Shown here one piece after another: positions 40,501 through 52,500 of a DNA stretch of 64,000 bases. The position numbers and the translations under genes were made by a program. The DNA is from Paraescarpia echinospica (lineage: Eukaryota; Annelida; Polychaeta; Sabellida; Siboglinidae). Each line of letters starts with the position of its first letter. Within the stretch, counting starts at the first letter, position 1. The notes under the pieces were generated by a model. It was not told where the DNA came from. It did not search any database and saw only the letters and a list, made by a program, of their open reading frames with translations. The stretch lies in NCBI GenBank assembly GCA_020002185.1, contig CM034534.1:11764512-11828511 (forward strand), written 5' to 3'.

Positions 40501-43500
40501 GTACGTATGTGCGTATGAGTGAAGTGACGAAAAACTTGTGCCAAATTTGGGAATAAAAAATGTTCTTTACCAAAATAATTTTTTTCCTACATGATGTTGT
40601 AGTGTAGGGTTGAAAGTGTACCAAAATGATAAGCAGAAGATAACTTATTGGCTGGTGTTTATTATACAGGATAATGAAATAGATCATTCACATGTTGTGT
40701 CTCGTCTGTCACAATTATAAATCTATGTGTCTAGCAAACAATTTTACAATGGTAATTATTTGTTGATTGTAGAAGTGTATTGTGATTCAATCAGAATTCA
40801 TAATCAACCAGCTTGCACGCACACACAAACTTGAGTGCAGCTGATTGGCCAATATTGCACTGCTACCAGCAGTGCCACCTGTTGACAGAATTACACCACT
40901 GTAACTAATAAATTTAAAGCACAAGAAGCATCAACACATCACTGAGACTTACTTTCTCTGTAAGATCGTGCAGTAGAAACACCTGCAGCTCATCACTGGA
41001 ACAGACACAATCTCTTGTGAATTAACTCATTTTAGGACACAGAAATGATTGTTTATTCCTAACCATATTATCATAATTGCAACGGCTGTAACTTCATAGA
41101 ACATATCCACAATAAATAGACATTAAAGAGAAATGTAGTACAGTGGAACCTCGCGTTACGGACACCTCAGTAATACAGCCACCTCACAATTAAGGTCACC
41201 CTACGACAGTCCCAAATTATTTCCATATACAGTAACGTATAGGATATTAGTCCCGCTAGTAAAGTCACCTGGCTATTCAGGTCACTTTTATCCAGTCCCA
41301 AAGTTGACCTTAATAGTGAGGTTTCACTGTATCATGCTTACCTTGTAAATGGGATGTGTGTGTGTGCGCGTGTGCATGCATGTGGTGTATGTGTGTGTGA
41401 AAGTACATTCATGTCATGCGTGTGATTGGTCATGCATGAGTGAACACGTCTGCCCGGGGATGAAGTGTATACAAACATACCTTTACAAGTTGGGTGTAAC
41501 AGTGAGAGAACCTGTACGTGGAGAGTGGAGACATGAAAAGGTGACAACAGAGTGCATCAGCAAAGGCGTGTCTCACCTGGGAATGCCAAACATGAGGAGT
41601 TGTAGGAAGTCATTGCTCACAGAACCTCCGCACACTTTCTGCAACCAAAGTACTACGTTACAGCAAACACTGCTGTGTTCACCTGACTTGGGTGCACATT
41701 ATACACCCAGAGCAGTAGAAAATTGGCAACCCTAAAACAAGTGGAAGGAAGTTGTATCAAATTTATTCTTTTGCTTTAATTGCATTCTACATTTGTACTG
41801 TAGCTGCTTCTGTACCGAGTCTACAGTTGTACTCAAGTTATCTTTGCACCACGTTTATTTTCCACAGAGGTAAGCTTTGCCCTGAGGTTATTGTTGCCAC
41901 TGCTACCTTTGCCCTGAGGTTATTGTTGCCACTGCTACCTTTGCACTGCGGTTATTGTTGCCACTGCTACCTTTGCACTGAGGTTATTGTTGCCACTGCT
42001 ACCTTTGCACTGAGGTTATTGTTGCCACTGCTACCTTTGCCCTGAGGTTATTGTTGCCACTGCTACCTTTGCCCTGAGGTTATTGCTGCCATTGCTACCT
42101 TTGCACTGCGGTTATTGTTGCCACTGCTACCTTTGCACTGCGGTTATTGTTGCCACTGCTACCTTTGCACTGAGGTTATTGTTGCCACTGCTACCTTTGC
42201 CCTGAGGTTATTGTTGCCACTGCTACTTTTGCCCTGAGGTTATTGCTGCCATTGCTACCTTTGCCCTGAGGTTATTGCTGCCATTGCTACCTTTGCCCTG
42301 TGGTTATTGTTGCCATTGCTACCTTTGCCCTGTGGTTATTGTTGCCATTGCTACCTTTGCCCTGTGGTTATTGTTGCCATTGCTACCTTTGCCCTGTGGT
42401 TATTGTTGCCATTGCTACCTTTGCCCTGTGGTTATTGTTGCCATTGCTACCTTTGCCCTGTGGTTATTGCTGCCATTGCTACCTTTGCCCTGTGGTTATT
42501 GTTGCCACTGCTACCTTTGCACTGCGGTTATTGTTGCCACTGCTACCTTTGCACTGAGGTTATTGTTGCCATTGCTACCTTTGCCCTGAGGTTATTGTTG
42601 CCACTGCTACCTTTGCACTGCAGTTATTGTTGCCACTGCTACCTTTGCCCTGAGGTTATTGTTGCCACTGCTACCTTTACACTGAGGTTATTGTTGCCAC
42701 TGCTACCTTTGCACTGAGGTTATTGTTGCCACTGCTACCTTTGCACTGCAGTTATTGTTGCCACTGCTACCTTTGCCCTGAGGTTATTGTTGCCACTGCT
42801 ACCTTTACACTGAGGTTATTATTGCCACTGCTACCTTTGCACTGATGCTCCTTTAATACAGAGGTAACTATTGCACTGGGACTACATTTGTACTGTGGTT
42901 ACCTTTGCACCAAGCTAATTTTTCTGCTGTGGCTACCTCTGTACTGGGGGCCACCTTTGCACAGAGACTACTGAAGCTACCTTTGCATAGAGGGAACAAT
43001 TTCACTGAGACTATGTTTGTACTCAGCTTTGTACTGAGGTTACCTCTGCACTGAGGCTGCCTTTGTACTGAGGTTACCTTTGAACTGAGGCTACCATTGT
43101 ACCGAGGCTACATGTGCACTCCGACTGCCATTGCACTTGCACATTGCAGCCTCTGCTCTGAGGCTAGTTTTGCACTGAAGCTGCTTTTCTACGCTATACA
43201 CACATTTTTCTCCTCAGCAAACTTCTGTAGTTTCGAGTCCATCTCAAGGAGAATGTCTTCCCAGGCCTCCTGCATCTGCTCTATGGTTGTGTGGAGATAC
43301 TGCAGAGAGCAACACAGATGATTAGCAATCATACTTAAGAACCAAACATCGACATGGTGAGGGAGGGAGTGAGGGAGGGAAGAGAGAGAGAGAGAAGTTT
43401 ACCAAACCTGAGAGTGACTCTGTTAGTTTAAGTAAATAACACACCGTCATGAGACAGAAGTTTACAAAACTTGATAGTGAGGGTCTGAAGGTTTAAGTAA

Positions 43501-46500
43501 ATAACTCACTATCATGAGAGAGAAGTTGACTAAACTTCAGAGTAAGAGTCTGTAGATTTAAGTAGATAACTCACCGTCATGAGAGAGAGAACTTGACCAA
43601 ACTTGAGTGCCAGAGTCTGTAGCTGCGTGTGACGTGACGCCAACAGAGTTGTATCAAACTACAACATACAAGTGTACAGTGGAATCCCTGATGAACTACC
43701 ACCCCAACCCCAGTGTACAACAAATGACCACCCTTAGTTTACCATTGAACCTCTAATGAACGACCACCGCCCTATCACAATGACTTTTTATTGGCTACAT
43801 ACATCAGGTAAATGCAACAGTGATGGTCGTCTGTAATGAAAATGTCATGGGATGGAGCACTCTTTGTTATAACTATATCATTATTATCAAAAGCTTTTGT
43901 TTATGAAGTTTTAGAAGATGTCACATTTATAAAAATAAAAACAAATTATAAAATGAGATACGTTCGAAAATGACTACTGGAAATATCTTTATTAGAACTG
44001 TTTATACTGAAGTTGAGTTATTTACTTTCGACTACAAAAATGTTTTCATAAAATCTTAGTCACCCGCATATGAAATCAGCCTCTAGGCTTTATGTGAAAC
44101 TGCAGTGCAGTCTATAGAACCAGTTTGACAGGCAAGGCCCCTCGACTATACCGGAGTGAGGGGCCCTGTCTGCTAACTAGACCTTTCACTGTATCGACTC
44201 ATTTTGTGGTCCAAGCTAGCTGGATCCTCACCTATACTATGGTAGTAGCCCTACAACTACGGTACAGACAAAGTGTCTATCAGTGTGCTAACTAGACCTT
44301 TCACTGTACTGACTAATTTTGAGCAGTTGTCCAAGCTAGCTGGATCCTCACCTATAATACGGTAGTTGCCCTACAACTATGGTACAGGCAAGGTGTCTAT
44401 CAGTGTGCTAACTAGACCTTTCACTGTACTGACTCATTTTGAGCAGTTGTCCAAGCTAGCTGGATCCTCACCTATAATACGGTAGTTGCCCTACAACTAT
44501 GGTACAGGCAAAGTGTCTATCAGTGCGCTAACTAGATCTTTCACTGTACTGACTCATTTTGAGCAGTTGTCCAAGCTAGCTGGATCCTCACCTATAATAC
44601 GGTAGTTGCTCTACAACTACGGTACAGGCAAAGTGTCTATCAGTGTGCTAACTAGACCTTTCACTGTACCGACTCATTTTGAGCAGTTGTCCAAGCTAGC
44701 TGGATCCTCACCTATAATACGGTAGTTGCCCTACAACTATGGTACAGGCAAAGTGTCTATCAGTGTGCTAACTAGACCTTTCACTGTACTGACTCATTTT
44801 GAGCAGTTGTCCAAGCTAGCTGGATCCTCACCTATAATACGGTAGTTGCTCTACAACTACGGTACAGGCAAAGTGTCTACCAGTGCGCTAACTAGACCTT
44901 TCACTGTACTGACTCATTTTGAGCAGCTGTCCAAGCTAGCTGGATCCTCACCTATAATACGGTAGTTGCCCTACAACTACGGTACAGGCAAAGTGTCTAC
45001 CAGTGTGCTAACTAGACCTTTCACTGTACTGACTCATTTTGAGCAGTTGTCCAAGCTAGCTGGATCCTCACCTATAATACGGTAGTTGCCCTACAACTAC
45101 GGTAAAGGCAAAGTGTCTATCAGTGTGCTAACTAGACCTTTCAGTGGAATGACTCATTTTGAGCAGTTGTCCAAGCTAGCTGGATCCTCACCTATAATAC
45201 GATAGTTGCCCTACAACTACGGTACAGGCAGTGTCTATCAGTGTGCTAACTAGACCTTTCAGTGGAATGACTCATTTTGAGCAGTTGTCCAAGCTAGCTG
45301 GATCCTCACCTATAATACGGTAGTTGCCCTACAACTACGGTACAGGCAAAGTGTCTATCAAGTGTGCTAACTAGACCTTTCACTGTACTGACTCATTTGG
45401 AGCAGTTGTCCAAGCTAGCTGGATCCTCACCTATAATACGATAGTTGCCCTACAACTACGGTACAGGCAAAGTGTCTATCAGTGTGCTAACTAGACCTTT
45501 CAGTGGAATGACTCATTTTGAGCAGTTGTCCAAGCTAGCTGGATCCTCACCTATAATACGGTAGTTGCCCTACAACTACGGTACAGGCAAAGTGTCTATC
45601 AGTGTGCTAACTAGACCTTTCACTGTACTGACTCATTTTGAGCAGTGGTCCAAGCTAGCTGGATCCTCACCTATAATACGGTAGTTGCCCTACAACTACG
45701 GTACAGGCAGTGTCTATCAGTGTGCTAACTAGACCTTTCACTGTACTGACTCATTTTGAGCAGTTGTCCAAGCTAGCTGGATCCTCACCTATAATACGGT
45801 AGTTGCCCTACAACTACGGTACAGGCAAAGTGTCTATCAGTGCGCTAACTAGACCTTTCACTGTACTGACTCATTTTGAGCAGTTGTCCAAGCTAGCTGG
45901 ATCCTCACCTATAATACGATAGTTGCCCTACAACTACGGTACAGGCAAAGTGTCTATCAGTGTGCTAACTAGACCTTTCACTGTACTGACTCATTTTGAG
46001 CAGTTGTCCAAGCTAGCTGGATCCTCACCTATAATACGATAGTTGCCCTACAACTACGGTACAGGCAAAGTGTCTATCAGTGTGCTAACTAGACCTTTCA
46101 CTGTACGGACTCATTTTGAGCAGTTGTCCAAGCTAGCTGGATCCTCACCTATAATACGATAGTTGCCCTACAACTACGGTACAGGCAAAGTGTCTATCAG
46201 TGTGCTAACTAGACCTTTCACTGTACCGACTCATTTTGAGCAGTTGCCAAGCTAGCTGGATCCTCACCTATAATACGATAGTTGCCCTACAACTATGGTA
46301 CAGGCAAAGTGTCTATCAGTGTGCTAACTAGACCTTTCACTGTACTGACTCATTTTGAGCAGTTGTCCAAGCTAGCTGGATCCTCACCTATAATACGATA
46401 GTTGCCCTACAACTATGGTACAGGCAAAGTGTCTATCAGTGCGCTAACTAGACCTTTCACTGTACTGACTCATTTTGAGCAGTTGTCCAAGCTAGCTGGA

Positions 46501-49500
46501 TCCTCACCTATAATACGATAGTTGCCCTACAACTATGGTACAGGCAAAGTGTCTATCAGTGCGCTAACTAGACCTTTCACTGTACTGACTCATTTTGAGC
46601 AGTTGTCCAAGCTAACTGGATCCTCACCTATAATACGATAGTTGCCCTACAACTATGGTACAGGCAAAGTGTCTATCAGTGCGCTAACTAGACCTTTCAG
46701 TGGAATGACTCACAGACATGAGATACACGTCCCTGCTGCCAGTTTCTTCCCCACTAGTCTGCAGGAGAAGGGATAGCACGTAGAGATCCTCCGACAAACT
46801 GGCGTGTAGGATCTGTCCAGGCTGAAACACAGTGGCAGAGAGAGCTCTTTATCTCAACACAGAGCTCTTTATCTCGCACAGAAAGCTATTTACCTCCACA
46901 CAGAGATCTCTCTATTTTTCCCCACAATTAGCTTTCTTTCTTCACATAGAAATATCTTTATCTTCACACACAAAGGTCTTTATCTCAAAACAGAGAGTTC
47001 TTTATCTCCATACATCAAGCTCTATCTCCACAAAAAAGTACTCTTTATAGCCATAGAGATCATTTGAGTCTAGAATGAATAATTATACAGTTTAACCTTG
47101 CTTGAGTCACCTCATTAATATGACCACCCTGGAACAGTCACATGTTACCAATACAGTGAGGTATTTTTCAAAGAAATTACACAGATCAACAATGTTTTAA
47201 GACATACAATGTGACAATAGTTTTATGACATAACAAAGCCATTCAAGTTAACTGTTTACCATTCCTAAGTCCCTCCGTTTGTCTACACAGTCACAGAGAT
47301 AGAATTTTTGACAGTATATCTTCTCACACTACCGTAATGACCCTATGTATTGGGACACTTAAAAATAATTAAATTATCACCTGTCCCAAAATATAAGGTG
47401 CACAAAAATTATTCTCAGATTCACTGTCCCAATACTTAGGGACACGAACGAATCCTGACATCATGTCGCTCCCGTTTTATTACCCTGGTGTTAGCCAGGC
47501 TTTGTAACTTCACCATGATTACCTCGGCTATTACCCTACTACTAACTATTTTGTGAGTGGCTGAATGGCCCTATATCCCATGAAATAAATGTTATATGTA
47601 GGGCCTACATCCTCAGCCATGTTTAGTCTGTTTGACACCAGTTTTCCACACTTGTTCGAAGACTATTTACTGGGTGACACGTTGTACCGTATTTGACCGC
47701 AGTACCGTCCATACCCACCTTACCGCCCACCCCCATACCGGTCACATACAGAAACACATTTGTTATTAAAATATTGAAGATAAACTTGTAGAAATGCAAC
47801 AAAACAACATATAATCCCCATTGAACTACCTCTGGTTTTAACAAGGTGTCTGTTAATAACTCATTTCTTGCTGAATGAATGTCCATATATGCAGATTAAA
47901 ACATCAACTATATGTGAAACGATGTGCAAGTCTTGGCATAATGCAGTTTTGTACATTACAGACAAACATTTGAGGACTGCAACTAGGATTTTAGATGCGT
48001 ATAGTGACACTTCCTAAATGTATAAATGCCAGCTGGTAGCTGAGAGAAAGAAGGGTGAAACATTGTTGCTGGTACTACAGTAATTTACATCACCCAAGGT
48101 TATGTTGTTTACATCAGAGCAACTGCGAATGTAATACATTTGATTGATACACTGTTTTTACACATCTGCATTGGGGAAAAAAGTTGGTATGCGCTCGACA
48201 GAAATATGAATAATTGGTGTCCCAATACATAGGGACAAAAATAATTACATTTACAAAGGTGTACCAAAGCATACAGTACAGAAAAATTATTATTTTTCTA
48301 GATTTTTAGGGTGTCCAAAAATATGGTGTCCCAATACATAAGGTCATTACGGTACCTTACAGAGGCCCCAAACTATGGCACAGTTACTAACTTTACATTT
48401 AATTTGTTTCATTATTATGTTGTTTCAACTCTACGTCTATAGCTAAATTCCATGCTCTCAATGCCTTGAAATTTTGACATTGGCTTCCACGAATTCCTTG
48501 ACTTCCTGTTCTGATTTAAAACCAGAATCTGTACCGCATTCAATGAGATCACACTGTATTACCTTGCCTGTGCCGTGGTGATTCACATCCACCTCCCCCA
48601 CTGGAAACACTCCATAGGCGTACAGATACACATGACCCCCCGCCGTGCCAGTCACAAGGATGTTCAAACTGAAACAGAATCATATTTTAACCAGTTGTAA
48701 TCAAAATAATCTTTAGAACATTGTAAATCTATCTACTCTCAAGTACCCAGATGCACTCACCTCTTTGGTTATCCATTTGCTTCCTTGGACCATTGACTTC
48801 CCATCTACCAATTGGTGATGTATTTGAAGAAACATAAAGTTAGTTGTTTTGAGATTTATATTTTTCTGTGACTTGTCAGTCATTCCCCAGGAGGCGCCAC
48901 TGCAATATTATTATCTGCTGTATGACACGATTAGAGATTACGTGACATGCGGTCTCGTATCATAGCAACTGCCCTTGTCGGGCTATACACAATAACTGCA
49001 AGAAGGTGTGTCAGTATCTATTGCAATCAAGCGAAGGAATCAGTTCACTATTTTTTTCATTAAAACACCGCTGCATCGTTTCGGTCACATGGCAGACAAT
49101 GCACAAAATTCGGTCGTGTACAGCCAAGATGGCGGATCACCTTGACAACTGGACACCAAATAAGGGCAATGACATATGACTAATGGTCCCAAATGGCAAC
49201 AGCAGAAATTAAATAAATGGTCATGAGAAGACCCGGAACAAGTATAAGTTGAGAATACTGTAACGGTAGCAATGGCTGGCCTTTGTTAGTTGCTCCACCG
49301 GTGATAATAATCATGTGTTGTCATGTATGACGTTCTTACATGCTTAGACAATGCACCATTATCATTATCACAGCAAGCGTGTCGGCAGAAGCTAATGCAG
49401 TATTCTGCATGGGTTTTTCACAGCTTGAGAAAATTAGCTCCATGAGTCCACAACATGCTTTTCTAGTTTCTTGTAGTAGTAAATTTTATTAGTCTTACTC

Positions 49501-52500
49501 CATGTATACATGCAATAAAATACAAGACAAATAAATACATTACATTCAAAGTTAGCACTGTATACAAAGACCACTGAAAAAGAGTTACGAGACTTATAAA
49601 AACAAAAATGTACAAATAAAAACAGTAATAATTTAATAAATGTGCTATTATTTTGTGTGCAGTATTTTTGGAGGATGCTGGCAGTTTTACTTATTATATT
49701 GTCATTACTCAATAAATATACAAATTTATCTTGATCATTCATATTAAAAAAGTTGGATCATTAATTGTTGCATAGCCTATTAGTTCTTGTCGTTCGTTAA
49801 AATTTAAAGGGCATATCATTAAAACGTGAAACTCATTTTCTATTTAATTCGTGCAATTATAACACGTCCTAGCTTCAGGTGGGGGGTAATTTCGTTCAAA
49901 ATGTCCAGTTTCAATTCTGATTGGTGTCACGCCACATCAAAATTTTTTGCAAGTGCTGATCGATTACTTGTAGTCATAATTTTCTTAACATAATGCTCAG
50001 TTAAAAATTTTGTTTTGAACTGTTTATAAGTTCTTAGTTTATTTCTACTACCTTTTCTGCCCTCTTCTCTATTTATAATATGAAGCCATTGCTGTTCCTG
50101 TAATACAGACAGGCAAACATCTGTGTGTTCTATTATAGCTTTTGCATTAACATGGTCTCTTATATTAGTAAGATTATGCATATTTAAGTCATTATAGCGA
50201 TGGTATACTTTGTAGCCCCAATTTCGTTTCCCACTTACGGCCATTTCCATCATCCATAGAAACACACGTGTTGTCACTCTAGATACATCCATATTGATCA
50301 AACGACACCAGCGCCTAGTAACAGATAGCCATTGTTGGTGAGTCGGGGTTTTCCACCCCATGTCACCCTGTACTCTTGTATGGAAACTTCTACTTCCACT
50401 GGCGTCCAGCATTCTTCTGACGAATCAATGCACTCAACAAATAACCACCCCATGACCAAGGAAACCAGGGGCAGCGGATACCACCATTATAGTATTTTAT
50501 CTAAACTTTGTCACAACACACGACATTCAGGAGCTAAACCTGCCATTGCTACGTGTTGCGTGGATTAGGGTTGCACTTGCGGTGATGTGTATGCAATTTG
50601 TCATCCACCACCGACAACTTGTGCTACTTATATCTCACTAGGAATTCATAAACAGCACCCGAGCCTTTGCACTCATGGACTTTGTGTTTATATAATATAT
50701 TAATATGCTAACTTTGGATCTTTGTAACAGTATCTCCTCCCAGGTGCTGAGATCCACTCGCTTCTTTACTTCCTCGAACCATTGGCCTCTTGTCTACCAA
50801 TGGTCGATGTATTTCAGAAAACACAATGGAAGTTACGTCAAATTATTTACAAACATATTTTTGATATGCTATGCTTTTTCTAGTGGGCTTCTCTCCTGCC
50901 CGAGTGAATTGATTGAACCAATCTCCTCCAGTGGGCACCACTGTTGGAATTATTTTTAAAAGATCAAAACATTGTAATGGTGATAGCAGCTGCCCGTGTT
51001 TATTGTCCTGTGTGTGTAAACCAGTATAACATGATTCTAGCAGAATGTGATATATCTGGTCTTTCTTCAGAAATATACTTTTTAATACATCAATATTTGA
51101 CATTAAACACATCAGCTGGTATCACCCCTCCCCAGTGAAACCAATTAAAAAAGTTACATTGATATTTTGGGATGGCCCCTAAGCAGCTGTATTAAATTTA
51201 ATACATACTCTTTTTGTCCTTTCAGTCGTTTTGAGTCTTCCACATTCTCATCTCTGCCCGTGAAACAACTTTTGTTTATTCTGTAACAAATTTGTAGCAC
51301 CCCATTGTAGACGCAATCTTTTTTTTATTCTGTAGAAAAAATATCATTAAATTGCTAAGTTTTAAATCAAAATTAACTATTCATTTGCTTATGCTTAATA
51401 ATGTAATAGATTATAAATTTAAAAGAACATTTTGGACTTAACAAATTTAGGGACAGTACATTGTCAAAACTTAATAGTGACATATCGAAAGGTCAATAGA
51501 AACAGACGATTGAACAAATAGAAACTTGAAGACTCACCATTTAGAGAAGGGCAATAGAAATAGATGAATGAACAAATAGAAGCCTGAAGATTCACCCTTT
51601 GGAGATGGGCAAAAGAAACAAATAAATGTGCAGAGAGGAGTCAGAAGACTCACTTTTTAGAAGTCAATAGATGCATACAAATGTAGAACGAGAGAGAAGC
51701 TAGAAGACGCACCCTTTGGAGAACACTGGCAGTCTTGGCAGGTAGTGAGACGACATGTCTTGGAAGACATCCTCAGCTGCATCGTCAGCCTCCGTACCAC
51801 CCCGTTGGAGCATCGCCCCTGCCACCCAGCACATGGCAGTGAGGGCAGCAGGCAGGGTGACTGAATGCAGGCAACTCGCGTTCTCCACGTCACACAACTG
51901 CATCTGACCCGTGTCGTAACCGACGGCAACCACTGAAAGTGTCACATCCACTGTTAGTGCCAGTCTATACCACTGTTTAACTAGGATAATGGGCTGATAA
52001 GAAAATCCATCATTACTCAGAATCCACTGTAAAATTTAAGGAGCTTTTTCAAATTGAATAAAAGTGGCTGCTGTATCATTGCTAGTGAATTGTATTCATT
52101 TTCAAAAGTCAATTATAATTAGCATATCCAAATCTAACTAGAATCGAGCTACTTAGTATGTGTGTGTGTGTGTGTGTGCGTGTGCGTGTGTGCGTGTGTG
52201 TGTGTGTGCATGGTGCGTCTGCTTGTGTCAACATTTTCCTCTTAGACGCTTTGCATCTCGGGAACCAAACTTTTATACATCCATCTATGATCCATTGAAA
52301 GAAAAAATGCTTTATTTTATTCTAAATTCCCTGCTGGTTTTTAATGGTTCTCACCAGTTGTAGTGTTCATACTGGACGTTAGCAAATTTATTGTTCATCA
52401 TAATGTTACACGTTTTCTGCAACTGCTCCGAGGCCCAGTAATCAGACAGGGACATTTTATGTAACATGAATTTGGAAAAAATGCGATCATTTGCGTCATA

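Noticed and set aside
41752..42717. ORFs repeating LLPLLPLPCGYCCHCYL
   Set aside because: Translation of a 32-bp intronic minisatellite. No start context or conservation.
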